Origin: Xanthobacteraceae bacterium
GTDB taxonomy: Bacteria; Pseudomonadota; Alphaproteobacteria; Rhizobiales; Xanthobacteraceae
Direction: 5' to 3'
DNA length: 64,000 bases
Assembly: GCA_019635585.1 (NCBI GenBank)
Contig: JAHBZE010000001.1
Coordinates: 310,001-374,000 of the forward strand
In this document: positions 34,784 through 45,754 of the stretch, piece by piece
How positions within the stretch are numbered: position 1 is the first letter of the stretch
How the letters are laid out: the number at the start of each line of letters is the position of its first letter
The notes under the pieces: model-generated
The model's input: the letters and a program-made list of their open reading frames with translations, nothing else
The model's database searches: none
What the model was told of the DNA's origin: nothing
Program-made: the position numbers and the translations under genes

Positions 34784-35839
34784 TTAAGGAAACAGCGCGA
34801 TCTGATCGAGGCCGGTGGTTTCCGGCAAGCCGAGCATGACATTCATGTTCTGCACGGCCTGCCCCGACGCGCCCTTCACCAGATTGTCGAGCGTCGAGAT
34901 CACGATCGCCGTTCCCGGCCTGCGGTCCGCGACCACGCCGATGAAGGTCATGTTCGAGCCGCGCACATGGCGCGACTGCGGCACCATGCCGTAATCGAGC
35001 ACGCGCACAAAAGGCTGGCCGTTATAGAAGTCGGCGAGGATGCGGTGCAGTTGTTCGGCACTCGTCGAACCCGACATCTTCACATAATGCGTCGCGTAGA
35101 TGCCGCGGTTCATCGGGATCAAATGCGCGGTGAAGCTCGGCACCACCGGCCGACTCGCGGCATCGGAAAATTCCTGATCGAGTTCGGCCATGTGCCGGTG
35201 TCCGCCGACGCCATAGGCATGCATGCCCTCGGAGACTTCCGAGAACAGCATCTCCTCTTTCGCCGAACGGCCGGCGCCGGTCATGCCGGACTTGGAGTCG
35301 ATCACGATCGCATCGGTTTCGATCGCGCCCGCCTCAATCAGCGGCACCATCGCAAGGATCGAGGTCGAGGTGTAGCAGCCGGGATTCGCGACCAGACGCG
35401 CGCCCTTGATCTCGTCGCGATAGAGCTCGACGAGCCCGTATACCGCTTCCTTCTGCAATTCGGTCGCCTGATGCGCGTGGCCGTACCACTTTTCATAAGC
35501 AAGCGGATCGCGAATGCGGAAGTCCGCCGAGAGATCGATTACCTTCAGCTTCGGCGCCTTCTCGAGCAGATCCTTGATCACCTTCTGCGTCGTCCCGTGC
35601 GGCAGGGCGCAGAACACGAGATCGACCGACGCCGGGTCGAGTTCTTCGATGGTGATCAGCTTCGGCAGTTCGATGCCGAAGAACTGCGGATAAACGCTCG
35701 CGATGGTCTTGCCGGCCTTGCGGTCGGCGGTCAGCGCCACGATTTCCGCATTCGGGTGACGGAGCAAAAGACGCACCAGCTCGGCGCCGGTGTAACCCGA
35801 CGCGCCAAGGATCGCGATCCGCGTTTTGGTTGCGCTCAT
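34784..35839 (-). CDS. argC: N-acetyl-gamma-glutamyl-phosphate reductase
   Basis: 351 residues. N-terminal NADP motif GASGYTGAELVRLLLRHP, catalytic cysteine in ANPGCYTST (about 155), and VGGHRHMAEL with the conserved histidine pair. Reduces N-acetylglutamyl phosphate to the semialdehyde in arginine synthesis. Length and motifs fit the longer (type 1) ArgC. The agmatinase gene follows upstream on the same strand, so both belong to arginine metabolism. Confidence 0.96.
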   Translation of the reverse strand: MSATKTRIAILGASGYTGAELVRLLLRHPNAEIVALTADRKAGKTIASVYPQFFGIELPKLITIEELDPASVDLVFCALPHGTTQKVIKDLLEKAPKLKVIDLSADFRIRDPLAYEKWYGHAHQATELQKEAVYGLVELYRDEIKGARLVANPGCYTSTSILAMVPLIEAGAIETDAIVIDSKSGMTGAGRSAKEEMLFSEVSEGMHAYGVGGHRHMAELDQEFSDAASRPVVPSFTAHLIPMNRGIYATHYVKMSGSTSAEQLHRILADFYNGQPFVRVLDYGMVPQSRHVRGSNMTFIGVVADRRPGTAIVISTLDNLVKGASGQAVQNMNVMLGLPETTGLDQIALFP

Positions 35840-35932
35840 TGCCTTGCTCCTGATGGAAGGAAGTGACGCTTACCTGAAATGACCCGGCGAAGAAAGACTG
35901 AAGATGAGCGAACGATAAAACCGCCCATGCAG

Positions 35933-36910
35933 CTATTTGGTTCCTCGTCGGAGCGCGGCAAGGCCCACGCAATGCATTGCGACATGCGCAGCGGCGATGG
36001 CTGTCATCTCGGATTGATCATAAGGCGGCGAGACTTCCATCACGTCAAAGCCGACGAAATTGATCGGCGCAAGCGTGCGCAGCATCATCAGTGCTTCGCG
36101 GGAAGTCAGCCCGCCCGCGACCGGCGTTCCGGTGCCCGGCGCGAACGCGGGGTCGAGCGCGTCGATGTCGAACGTCAGATAGGCTTTCTTCTTCCCTACC
36201 CGCTTCAGCACTTTTTTTACGACGCCGTGGACGCCGAGCGTCTCGACCGCGTTGCCGTGGACGATCTCGATGCCGTGAGTGGCGGGCGCGTGCGTGCGGA
36301 TGCCGATTTGTATCGAACTTTTCACGTCGATCAGACCCTCGATCGCGGCGCGCGCGACGAAAGAACCGTGGTCTATGCGGCCCGCTTCCGGGTGCCAGGT
36401 GTCCTGATGCGCGTCGAACTGCACGAGTGCGAGCGGCCCATGTTTCGCGACGTGCGCCTTCAAGAGCGGATAGGTCACGAAATGATCGCCGCCCAGCGTC
36501 AAGAGCGTCGCCCCGGTATCGAGAATCTCTTTCGCCTGGCGCTCGATCTCGCGCGGCGCTTCGTCGTGATTGCCGTAGTCGAGCGCGCAGTCGCCGACAT
36601 CGACCGCGGTCATCTTCGCGAACAGATCGAAGCCGAACGGATATTGCGGGTCGCCTTCGAGGATCGCGGAAGCGGCGCGGATCGCACGCGGGCCGAAACG
36701 CGCGCCGGGCCGGTTCGAGGTCGCGGCGTCAAACGGCACACCCCAGACCGCAAGGTCGGCACCCTTCGCATCTTTCGCGTAGCGCCGCCGCATAAAGGAC
36801 AGCGCGCCGCCATAGGTCGGCTCGTTCACGCCGCCGCGCAAACTCTCGCCCTTGAAGGCATTGTCGGCGGGACGAGGACGTCGCGGCGTGCTGGCTTTCT
36901 TCTTTGTCAT
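35933..36910 (-). CDS. speB: Agmatinase / ureohydrolase family protein
   Basis: 325 residues from the ATG at 36910. The binuclear manganese site is complete: GGDHFVTYP, DAHQDTW and TFDIDALDPAFAPGTGTP, then GFDVMEVSPPYD. Agmatinase yields putrescine and urea; related enzymes act on arginine, guanidinobutyrate or formiminoglutamate, so the exact substrate is not certain. The N-terminal 15 residues are lysine/arginine-rich. Confidence 0.88.
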   Translation of the reverse strand: MTKKKASTPRRPRPADNAFKGESLRGGVNEPTYGGALSFMRRRYAKDAKGADLAVWGVPFDAATSNRPGARFGPRAIRAASAILEGDPQYPFGFDLFAKMTAVDVGDCALDYGNHDEAPREIERQAKEILDTGATLLTLGGDHFVTYPLLKAHVAKHGPLALVQFDAHQDTWHPEAGRIDHGSFVARAAIEGLIDVKSSIQIGIRTHAPATHGIEIVHGNAVETLGVHGVVKKVLKRVGKKKAYLTFDIDALDPAFAPGTGTPVAGGLTSREALMMLRTLAPINFVGFDVMEVSPPYDQSEMTAIAAAHVAMHCVGLAALRRGTK

Positions 36911-36990
36911 CGCGGTTTCGTTGATCGAGGGCCTCTGCCGGGCTAGTCTTAGCGCAACCACGCCACTCAAAAAACAAGGAAACTCTTCCC

Positions 36991-37287
36991 ATGGCCGTAG
37001 ACGGTAAGTGGAATATTGCAATCGAAACGCCGATGGGCACCCGTCAGGCGGAAATCGAGTTCAAGACCGATGGTTCGACCCTCTCCGGCACGCAGTCGGC
37101 GGACGGCCAGTCCGGTCCGCTCCAGGACCCCACGATCGACGGCAACAAGGTTTCGTGGAAGGTCGACATCACCAACCCGATGCCGATGACGCTCACCTTC
37201 ACCGGCACGGTCGATGGCGACAAGATTTCAGGCGATGCCGACACCGGCACCTTCGGCGCCTTCCCGTTCACGGGCAGCCGCGCGTAA
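36991..37287 (+). CDS. Hypothetical 98-residue beta-rich protein
   Basis: Short, soluble, no signal peptide. The sequence alternates polar and apolar residues and is rich in Gly, Thr and Asp (GKWNIAIETPMGTRQAEIEF, LTFTGTVDGDKISGDADTG), suggesting a small antiparallel beta barrel or sandwich. I recall similar small proteins in Bradyrhizobium-like genomes without known function. SD aaggaaact lies about ten bases before the ATG. Divergent from the agmatinase gene. Confidence 0.75.
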   Translation: MAVDGKWNIAIETPMGTRQAEIEFKTDGSTLSGTQSADGQSGPLQDPTIDGNKVSWKVDITNPMPMTLTFTGTVDGDKISGDADTGTFGAFPFTGSRA

Positions 37288-37360
37288 TCCTCTGCCCGCT
37301 CCGCTCATAAAGCCGGCAGGCGCTTTCGGGCGCCTGCTGCGCCGCGTGCGCCACGCGCTG

Positions 37361-38059
37361 ATGCGCGCGCTCAACCGCGACCGCTTCAAGGTCGAAGCGC
37401 AGGGCCTGACCTTCGTCGTCGGCCACAAGGATCTCATCGACTATCACCTCGCGCGCGAAGGCGCGTGGGAGCCAGAGCAGCTCAACCGCTTCGGCGAAAT
37501 CGCGGCCAAAGTGCCGTTCGATCTGTTTCTCGATATCGGCGCCAATGCCGGCTTCTACAGCGCGATCATCGCGGCGAAACATCTCGCGAAAGAAGTGATC
37601 GCCTTCGAGCCCGACCCGGGAAACTACGCGCGGCTGAAAGCCAATCTCGAAGCGAATAATCTTGAGGAAGAAGTCTGGGCGCTTCAGCAGGCGCTCGGCG
37701 ACAAGGCCGAAGAAGTCACGCTCACGCAATCGAGCGACTACAACCGCGGCGAGTCCTACATCACCCAGCCCGGCATGCCTGCGGGCGCAATCACGCACCG
37801 CGTTCGCCAGGTGAAGTTCGACGACGAGTACCAGATCAAGGGCAAGCACATCCTGATCAAGATGGACATCGAGGGCTACGAGTTCCACGCGCTTGCCGGC
37901 ATGGAGCGGACGCTGCACGATAATCTCTGCTATCTTCAAGTCGAGCTATACTCGGACCGGCTCGAGGAGTTGAAAGCGCTGTTCCAGCGGCTGAACTACC
38001 GCTTCCTTGGCACTTTCGAGATCGACCACTATTTCACCAACATCCGGGGCGTTGAGTAG
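37361..38059 (+). CDS. FkbM-family methyltransferase
   Basis: 232 residues from the ATG at 37361. SAM-binding motif FLDIGANAGFYSAI, then EVIAFEPDPGNYARLKANL and HILIKMDIEGYEFHALAGM, the standard FkbM pattern. Substrates in this family are sugars or small natural products. The start is uncertain: the frame is open back to ATGs at 37214 and 37235, but those would overlap the preceding gene by 50-74 bases; a GTG at 37346 is another option. Confidence 0.82.
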   Translation: MRALNRDRFKVEAQGLTFVVGHKDLIDYHLAREGAWEPEQLNRFGEIAAKVPFDLFLDIGANAGFYSAIIAAKHLAKEVIAFEPDPGNYARLKANLEANNLEEEVWALQQALGDKAEEVTLTQSSDYNRGESYITQPGMPAGAITHRVRQVKFDDEYQIKGKHILIKMDIEGYEFHALAGMERTLHDNLCYLQVELYSDRLEELKALFQRLNYRFLGTFEIDHYFTNIRGVE

Positions 38060-38148
38060 CCCCGAGGCTGCCCGGCCGGCGAAGTCCCGCTTTCGAGGGG
38101 ACGACGCGATATATTGAACCAAACCGATTCGCGAAGACGGAAGACGCA

Positions 38149-40212
38149 ATGGCAAAGACAGCCAAGAAGGCGAAAGCGAAACCTGCATCCCGCGGCAAGG
38201 CCCGGGACGAAGCAGACCTTTTCGGCGCCCCGAAAAATGGCGGGCGCGGCAAGGCCGGCCGCGAGGCTTCGCGCGGCGGCGGCAAGAGTTACGACGCACA
38301 CTCGATCGAAGTGCTGGAAGGTCTCGAGCCGGTTCGCCGCCGTCCGGGAATGTATATCGGCGGTACCGACGCCAAGGCGCTGCATCACATCTTCGCGGAA
38401 GTCATCGACAACGCGATGGACGAAGCCGTCGCGGGGCACGCGAGCTTCATCGAAGTGCAGATGACCGACGACGGCTTCATCCGCGTCACCGACAACGGCC
38501 GTGGCATTCCCGTCGGCATGCATCCGAAGTTCAAGAACAAGTCGGCGCTTGAAGTCATTCTCACCACGCTGCACGCGGGCGGCAAATTCTCCGGCGAGTC
38601 CTACGAAACGTCGGGCGGCCTGCATGGCGTCGGTGTCTCCGTGACGAACGCGCTTTCCGAAACGCTGGAAGCCGAGGTCGCACTCGGCGGCGTGCTCTAT
38701 CGCCAGCTTTACAAGCGCGGCGTGCCGCAAGGCCCGTTGAAGGCCGTGCAGAAAGGCATCAAGAAGCGCGGCACCTCGATCCGCTTCATCCCTGACAAGA
38801 CAATCTTCGGACCCGACGCGCATTTCGAGCCGGAGCGCGTCTTCCGCATGACCAAGGCGAAAGCCTATCTGTTCGGCGGGGTCGAGATCCGGTGGTCCTG
38901 CGACAAGTCGCTGATCAAAGGCACCGACGTTCCGGAGAAGGACTCCTTCCACTTCGAGAACGGCCTAAAGGATTATCTCGCGGCCCAGATCGACAAGCGC
39001 ACGCGCGTCCACAAGGACATCTTCGCGGGCAAGAGCGAAAAGAAATCCGGTCACGGCGCGGTCGAATGGGCGGTCGCCTGGATTGCCGACGACGATGGCT
39101 TTGTCAGTTCTTACTGCAACACGATTCCGACACCGGACGGCGGCACGCACGAAAATGGCCTGCGCACCGCGCTACTCAAGAGCCTGAAGGACTACGCGGA
39201 CCGCACCGGCAACAAGCGCGCGAATGCGATCACCGCCGATGACGTGATGGATGGCGCGACGGCAATCGTCTCGGTCTTCATCCGCGACCCGGAATTCCAG
39301 GGCCAGACCAAAGACCGCCTCGCGAACCCGGAAGCGGCGAAGCTCGTCGAAAACACGCTACGCGACGCGTTCGACAATTTCCTCGCCGGCAATACGCTGG
39401 AAGCGAACAAGCTCCTCGACTGGGCGGTCGAGCGCGCGGAAGAACGCGCACGCCGCCGCACCGAGAAGGAAATCTCGCGCAAGTCGGCGGTGCGTAAGCT
39501 TCGCCTCCCCGGCAAGCTCGCCGACTGCTCGAACGCTTCCGCGAAAGATTCCGAAATCTTCATCGTCGAAGGCGACTCGGCCGGCGGCTCCGCGAAGCAG
39601 GCACGCGACCGCCGCACGCAAGCCGTGCTGCCGTTACGCGGCAAGATTCTGAACGTGGTCAGCGCGGGACGCGGCAAGCTCGCCGCCAACCAGCAGCTTG
39701 CCGATCTAATGCAGGCGCTCGGCTGCGGCTCGGGCGCACATTACAACGAGGCGTCGCTTCGCTACGACCGCGTGATCGTGATGTGCGACGCCGACGTGGA
39801 CGGCGCGCATATCGCTTCGCTCCTGATCACCTTCTTCTATCAGGAGATGCCGAAGCTGATCGAGAACAAGCACCTCTTTCTTGCCGTGCCGCCGCTCTAT
39901 CGCCTCACCTATGGCGGGCAAACCGTTTACGCGCGGGACGACAAGCACAAAGAACAGCTGATGAACACCGTGTTCAAGGGCAAGAAAAACATCGAGGTAG
40001 GCCGCTTCAAAGGTCTCGGCGAAATGCTGCCGTCGCAGTTGAAGGACTCGATGAACCCGGCTTCGCGCTCGCTTCTGCGTGTCACCATCGCCGACGCGAA
40101 GAAGGCTGCGACCAAGAAAACGATCCAGCGGCTAATGGGCAACAAGCCCGAGGAGCGCTTCACCTTCATTTCCGAGAACGCGAAGTTCGCGGCGGAAGCG
40201 CTGGATATTTGA
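38149..40212 (+). CDS. parE: DNA topoisomerase IV subunit B
   Basis: 687 residues. A lysine/alanine-rich lead of about 45 residues, then the GHKL ATPase (EVIDNAMDEAVAG, TDNGRGIPVGMHP, SGGLHGVGVSVTNALS), transducer domain, and TOPRIM with EGDSAGGSAKQARDRRTQA and MCDADVDGAHI. The late IQRLMGNKPEERF is typical of ParE. GyrB is longer and has a different TOPRIM insert, so ParE is preferred. With ParC (not in the window) it decatenates daughter chromosomes. Confidence 0.95.
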   Translation: MAKTAKKAKAKPASRGKARDEADLFGAPKNGGRGKAGREASRGGGKSYDAHSIEVLEGLEPVRRRPGMYIGGTDAKALHHIFAEVIDNAMDEAVAGHASFIEVQMTDDGFIRVTDNGRGIPVGMHPKFKNKSALEVILTTLHAGGKFSGESYETSGGLHGVGVSVTNALSETLEAEVALGGVLYRQLYKRGVPQGPLKAVQKGIKKRGTSIRFIPDKTIFGPDAHFEPERVFRMTKAKAYLFGGVEIRWSCDKSLIKGTDVPEKDSFHFENGLKDYLAAQIDKRTRVHKDIFAGKSEKKSGHGAVEWAVAWIADDDGFVSSYCNTIPTPDGGTHENGLRTALLKSLKDYADRTGNKRANAITADDVMDGATAIVSVFIRDPEFQGQTKDRLANPEAAKLVENTLRDAFDNFLAGNTLEANKLLDWAVERAEERARRRTEKEISRKSAVRKLRLPGKLADCSNASAKDSEIFIVEGDSAGGSAKQARDRRTQAVLPLRGKILNVVSAGRGKLAANQQLADLMQALGCGSGAHYNEASLRYDRVIVMCDADVDGAHIASLLITFFYQEMPKLIENKHLFLAVPPLYRLTYGGQTVYARDDKHKEQLMNTVFKGKKNIEVGRFKGLGEMLPSQLKDSMNPASRSLLRVTIADAKKAATKKTIQRLMGNKPEERFTFISENAKFAAEALDI

Positions 40213-40216
40213 GGCG

Positions 40217-40624
40217 CTACTTCTTCAAATACTGATCCAGCACCGCCTGCGGATCGTCGGAAAGCTGCTTGCAGCGGCCGCCGTAAGCCTCGTCGAGCTT
40301 CACGATATTCTTGCAATCGCCGGCCAAGAGCTTCTGCTGCTGCTCGATCGCGACTTTCAGGCGCGAGAGCATGGTTTCGGCGCTCATGTTGACGGCCTGC
40401 CCGGCCTGATAGGCGTATTTGCGGAGCTTATCGACGTTCGCAGTCGCAACCGACGCCGCGTTGATGTTGGATTGTTCGATCGCGCAGCCTCGCACGAAAG
40501 TGTAATAGCCAACGCAGATCGAGAGTTCCGCCTGTACCACCTCGATCGCGGTCTTCTTCTCTTCCTGCGCCGCCGCGGGCACGGACAGGAGAACGAGCAA
40601 AGCGGCAATCCGGACCAACGTCAT
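40217..40624 (-). CDS. Secreted hypothetical protein with four cysteines
   Basis: 135 residues from the ATG at 40624 (SD gaggt, six bases). Signal peptide ends at VPAAAQ. The mature part is helical, with four cysteines (SICVGY, RGCAIEQ, GDCKNI, GGRCKQL) that could form two disulfides, and a Q/K-rich middle. No family recognised. Converges with parE four bases after its stop. Confidence 0.72.
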   Translation of the reverse strand: MTLVRIAALLVLLSVPAAAQEEKKTAIEVVQAELSICVGYYTFVRGCAIEQSNINAASVATANVDKLRKYAYQAGQAVNMSAETMLSRLKVAIEQQQKLLAGDCKNIVKLDEAYGGRCKQLSDDPQAVLDQYLKK

Positions 40625-40757
40625 CTGCACCTCGACCTTCCCTTCCATCCTAGCATCAATTTTACGCGGTCACGGCCCACGAAAAGCTCTGGATAGCGGC
40701 TCTGGACGCAGGCCCCGGCGCTGGATAATTCACCGCACCCGCATTAGTGAAACGGCA

Positions 40758-41243
40758 ATGTCAAAGCTTAGTTCTAAACACCCCTACCGGATCGGGAAAT
40801 CCCGCACCGGCCTCGGCCTCTTCGCCATCGAACCGATCAAGAAGGGCACCCGCGTCGTCGAATACACCGGCCGCAAGATCTCCAACAAGCGCGCCGAGTG
40901 GATCGAGGACAATACCGACAACCGCTATGTGTTCGAGTTGAACGACAAGTGGTCAATCGACGGCTCGCCGCGATGGAATATCGCGCGCTACGTCAACCAC
41001 TCCTGCCGCCCGAACGTCGAAGCCTACCAATACGCGATGAAGATCTTTTATCGCGCGCGCTGGAACATCAAGCCGGGCGAGGAAATCCTCGTGAGCTACG
41101 GGCAGGATTATTTCGACAGTTTCATCAAGCCGATCGGCTGCAAGTGCAACACCTGCACGAACCGCCGGAAGCGCGAGCGCGAAGCCGCTCGAAAGAAGGC
41201 CGCCCGCAAGCGCGCCGCGGCGAAGAAAAACGGGAAGCACTAG
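40758..41243 (+). CDS. SET-domain protein (lysine methyltransferase fold)
   Basis: 161 residues, almost all one SET domain. Hallmarks: GLGLFAIEPIKKGTRVVEYTG (about 17-37), the pseudoknot NHSCRPNVEA (about 82-91) and EEILVSYGQDYF (about 112-123), followed by a post-SET-like cysteine cluster CKCNTC (about 131-136). The tail is a strongly basic lysine/arginine run of about 25 residues resembling a nucleic-acid-binding tail. SET proteins are mainly eukaryotic but occur in scattered bacteria; the target could be a DNA-associated or ribosomal protein. Followed by a strong terminator. Confidence 0.9.
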   Translation: MSKLSSKHPYRIGKSRTGLGLFAIEPIKKGTRVVEYTGRKISNKRAEWIEDNTDNRYVFELNDKWSIDGSPRWNIARYVNHSCRPNVEAYQYAMKIFYRARWNIKPGEEILVSYGQDYFDSFIKPIGCKCNTCTNRRKREREAARKKAARKRAAAKKNGKH

Positions 41244-41251
41244 ACCAAGAA

Positions 41252-41279
41252 AAAAGCCCGCTCTTCCGAGCGGGCTTTT
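41252..41279. terminator. Bidirectional rho-independent terminator
   Basis: Arms AAAAGCCCGCTC (41252-41263) and GAGCGGGCTTTT (41268-41279), perfect over twelve bases, loop ttcc. It has a T run on each strand, and lies between the convergent SET gene and cspA-like gene, so it serves both. Confidence 0.92.
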
Positions 41280-41324
41280 CTACTTCAAAGATGCCGCCAA
41301 ACGAGAGCAGCATCGCGAAGCGGC

Positions 41325-41534
41325 TTACGCAGCCTGCAGGTTCTCGGCCGCGGCCTTGCCGCTGCGCTTGTCCTGCACGACCTCGAAGGAGATCTTCTGG
41401 CCTTCGTTCAGCGTCTGCATGCCCGAACGCTGCACGGCCGAGATGTGAACGAACACATCCTTGCCGCCGTCATCCGGCTGAATGAAGCCAAAGCCTTTTT
41501 GCGTGTTGAACCACTTCACGGTTCCAGTGCTCAT
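41325..41534 (-). CDS. Cold-shock protein, CspA family
   Basis: 69 residues from the ATG at 41534. Single cold-shock domain with [20 protein letters not shown] (RNP-1 KGFGFI) and [10 protein letters not shown] (RNP-2). Binds single-stranded RNA and DNA, an RNA chaperone. The 186 bases up to the next gene (41535-41720) hold its leader; cold-shock mRNAs typically have long 5' leaders, but I see no defined element in it. Confidence 0.96.
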   Translation of the reverse strand: MSTGTVKWFNTQKGFGFIQPDDGGKDVFVHISAVQRSGMQTLNEGQKISFEVVQDKRSGKAAAENLQAA

Positions 41535-41720
41535 CGTAGTTTTCCAGTCAAAGATAGAGTCGAGAATGAACATGCGTCGGATGACGCACGTCCGGTGGCA
41601 TCGATTTTGGTGAAGTTAGAAGCGTAAGGCGGTTAACCGCCAGGGCCACGTCGTTCGGCCGAAATTCGATGGCGGGCATATACGTGCGCCGCATGACGCT
41701 GGCAAGACGAGCCGGAACAA

Positions 41721-42575
41721 TTATTTTCCGGGCGTCTCAAGGAGCCTAAAGGCCCCGCCTTCCCTTACGGCATAGCCCGGATCGAAGTGGCCGCCGAAGA
41801 TTTTAACCTTGGTCCCTGCGAGCCTGCCTAACAACTGCGCCCGCATTTCCGCGGAGGCTTTCGGGTCGCTGTCGATGGTCGCGGACCAGTCGAGATGCTC
41901 GAACTGGCAGGGGTGATGCGCGACGTCGCCGAGTAGCACAGCCTCCTCACCGCGCGAGCGGATGCGGACGCTCATATGGCCCGGGCTATGGCCCGGCGTC
42001 GGAAAGGTGCTGATCTCTTCGCAGACCTGCGTCTCGCTCGCGATCAATTCGGCCAGCCCCGCATCGACAATGGGCTTCACGGAGTCGGCATAGACCGCCT
42101 GCTGCTCGCCGCTCACGTCCGGCTTCGACCAGAAATCGTGTTCGGTCCTGCCAAAGAGATATTTCGCGTTTGGGAAGGTCGGCACCCACTTGCCCTGATC
42201 AAGTTTCGTATTCCAGCCGACGTGATCGACGTGAAGATGCGTGCAGAGCACGGTGTCGATCGTCTCCGGAGCAAAGCCCGCTTCCGTCATCTTGAATAAA
42301 AATGGCGTATTCATATTATTCCAGACCGCGATGTGCCGTCCCTGCTTGTCGTTTCCGAGGCAGGTATCGACCACGATCCTCCGGGCGCCCGCTTCAACCA
42401 CATAAGAATGAATGCTCATGAGGAGCTTGCCCGCTTCCGTTGCGTAACGCGGGATCAGCCAGTCCATTTCGCGGATCAGGTCGGGGGCGGCTTGCGGCAG
42501 TATAAATTTCGTGCCGCCTGCGCCGGCAAGCTCGACGATCTTCGTGATCGTGACATCGCCGACTTTCCACTTCAT
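41721..42575 (-). CDS. Metallo-beta-lactamase-fold hydrolase
   Basis: 284 residues from the ATG at 42575. Zinc motif HLHVDHVGWN (HxHxDH), further ligands H in PGHSPGHMS, D in LLGDVAHHP and H in FGGHFDPG. No signal peptide is seen. It resembles the broad group that includes AHL lactonases (AiiB-like), methyl-parathion hydrolase-like and carbonate-ester hydrolases; substrate not predictable. Alternative start at 42605 adds ten residues. Confidence 0.9.
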   Translation of the reverse strand: MKWKVGDVTITKIVELAGAGGTKFILPQAAPDLIREMDWLIPRYATEAGKLLMSIHSYVVEAGARRIVVDTCLGNDKQGRHIAVWNNMNTPFLFKMTEAGFAPETIDTVLCTHLHVDHVGWNTKLDQGKWVPTFPNAKYLFGRTEHDFWSKPDVSGEQQAVYADSVKPIVDAGLAELIASETQVCEEISTFPTPGHSPGHMSVRIRSRGEEAVLLGDVAHHPCQFEHLDWSATIDSDPKASAEMRAQLLGRLAGTKVKIFGGHFDPGYAVREGGAFRLLETPGK

Positions 42576-42694
42576 CCAATGCTTTCCTTCCCAGAGCGGC
42601 CACAATCGCGGAACAGAGTCCGCGCAGCAACGTCATGGACAGTGCCATGCCGGCATGCTGAGAGCATAGCCTTTCGGGCTACGGAGAGGGCATC

Positions 42695-43096
42695 ATGAGT
42701 TTACTTGAAGGTGTATTGGGCGAAGTTTTGAAAGGCGTGCTGAACGGCAACGTCAACCAGCAACAGCAATCGCAGCTTCCCGATATTTTCGGGCAGCTCC
42801 TGAAAAATACCGATTTCGGTTCGATCGGCGGTCTGCTCAAGCAATTGCAGGAAGGCGGGCTCGAGAAGCAGATCAATTCCTGGCTCGGCGACGGCAAGAA
42901 CCTTCCGGTCACGCCGGCGGAGATCAAGGACGCGCTCGGCAACGAGAAGGTGAAACAGATCGCCCAGCAGCTGGGCATTCCGGTCGACGAGGCGCTGAAG
43001 AAGCTGTCCCAGTTCTTTCCGGAAGCCGTCAATCAGGCGAGTCCGGACGGCCAGTTGGCTCCCCAACATGAAGCACAGGGCCGTTCCGGCCGCTAA
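42695..43096 (+). CDS. YidB-like DUF937 protein
   Basis: 133 residues. Begins MSLLEGVLGEVLKGVLNGNV, with GGLLKQLQEGGLEKQINSWLGDGKN and VTPAEIKDALGNEKVKQIAQQLG, the standard YidB/DUF937 pattern of amphipathic helices. Biochemical role unknown. SD acggagaggg precedes the ATG. Confidence 0.9.
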   Translation: MSLLEGVLGEVLKGVLNGNVNQQQQSQLPDIFGQLLKNTDFGSIGGLLKQLQEGGLEKQINSWLGDGKNLPVTPAEIKDALGNEKVKQIAQQLGIPVDEALKKLSQFFPEAVNQASPDGQLAPQHEAQGRSGR

Positions 43097-43129
43097 CCCC
43101 GGGAAAGGATCAGCCGTTACCCGCGCTGA

Positions 43130-44849
<1,720 letters not shown>

Positions 44850-44853
<4 letters not shown>

Positions 44854-45551
44854 CCCGCGAGCCATTCGACTAAGAGCTTGGTCAGGCGGTCGGGCCGCTC
44901 CAGGAGCGACATGTGCCCGCAATTCGGAATCACATCCAGTTCCGAACCTTCGATCAGGTCGTGCATTTCCTGCGCGGCCGCGGGCGGCGTGAGTTGATCG
45001 CTGTCGCCGACCACGATCAGCGTTTCCATTTTCAGTTCGCGCAATAGCGGACGCGAATCCGCCCGGCCCATGATCGCGGTCTGCTGCGCGATATAGGCTT
45101 CCGTGCCGGTCTCCTGATGCATTTCCTTCACGATGGCGCGGACCGCCTCGTCCTTCAGGCGCGACTCGTGAACGAGGAACGGCCACAGCGCTTCCTCGCG
45201 TTCTGCGGATTTTCCGTCGCGGGTGAGCGCGATGTTCTTCAGCCGCTTCTCGGTCTGGTCCGGGCGGTCGGCCGCAGCGGCGGTGTCGAGAAGCGCGAGC
45301 TTGATCACGCGCTCTTTGGCCTGCCGCAGGATTTCGAGCGAGATGTAGCCGCCCATTGAGAAGCCCGCGAGCGCGAAGCGCGGCGGGGCGTGATCGAGGA
45401 TGGATTTTGCGATCGCGGACATGGAATTGCCGCGCCGGTGATCTGCGATTTGCACCGGTCCGAACTGCCAAAGTGCCGGCTGCTGTGCCGCATAGACCCG
45501 CGCCGAGCAATTCAGCCCCGGCACCAGAACGACCGGAATGGCCCCTTCCAT
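44850..45551 (-). CDS. Alpha/beta hydrolase
   Basis: 233 residues. Nucleophile elbow AGFSMGGYISLEIL (serine in GFSMGG), strand-end aspartate in VVGDSDQLTPP and histidine in IPNCGHMSLLERPD complete a catalytic triad. No lid signature that would fix a substrate. Translationally coupled to the methyltransferase gene that follows. Confidence 0.88.
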
Positions 45552-45754
45552 CGCTTACCCCACCTTCACCCTGATTAACCCGCATAGGCGTTTAGCAGCG
45601 ATTTTCATTGACTTCCGCCGTTTTCTTCCTATGTTGCAATGCATCGAAGGGCGCTGACTTTGGATTCGCCCCGCTCCGCCCTCGATCCGGCGCTTCTCAC
45701 ACGACGTTCACGGGCATACGGCCCGAACCGATGAGACGGCAGCCCACGGGCGAG

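Noticed and set aside
44854-45585. Upstream extension of the ICMT-like methyltransferase frame
   Set aside because: It lies over the alpha/beta hydrolase in another phase and is arginine-rich; the ATGA overlap at 44850 gives the natural start.
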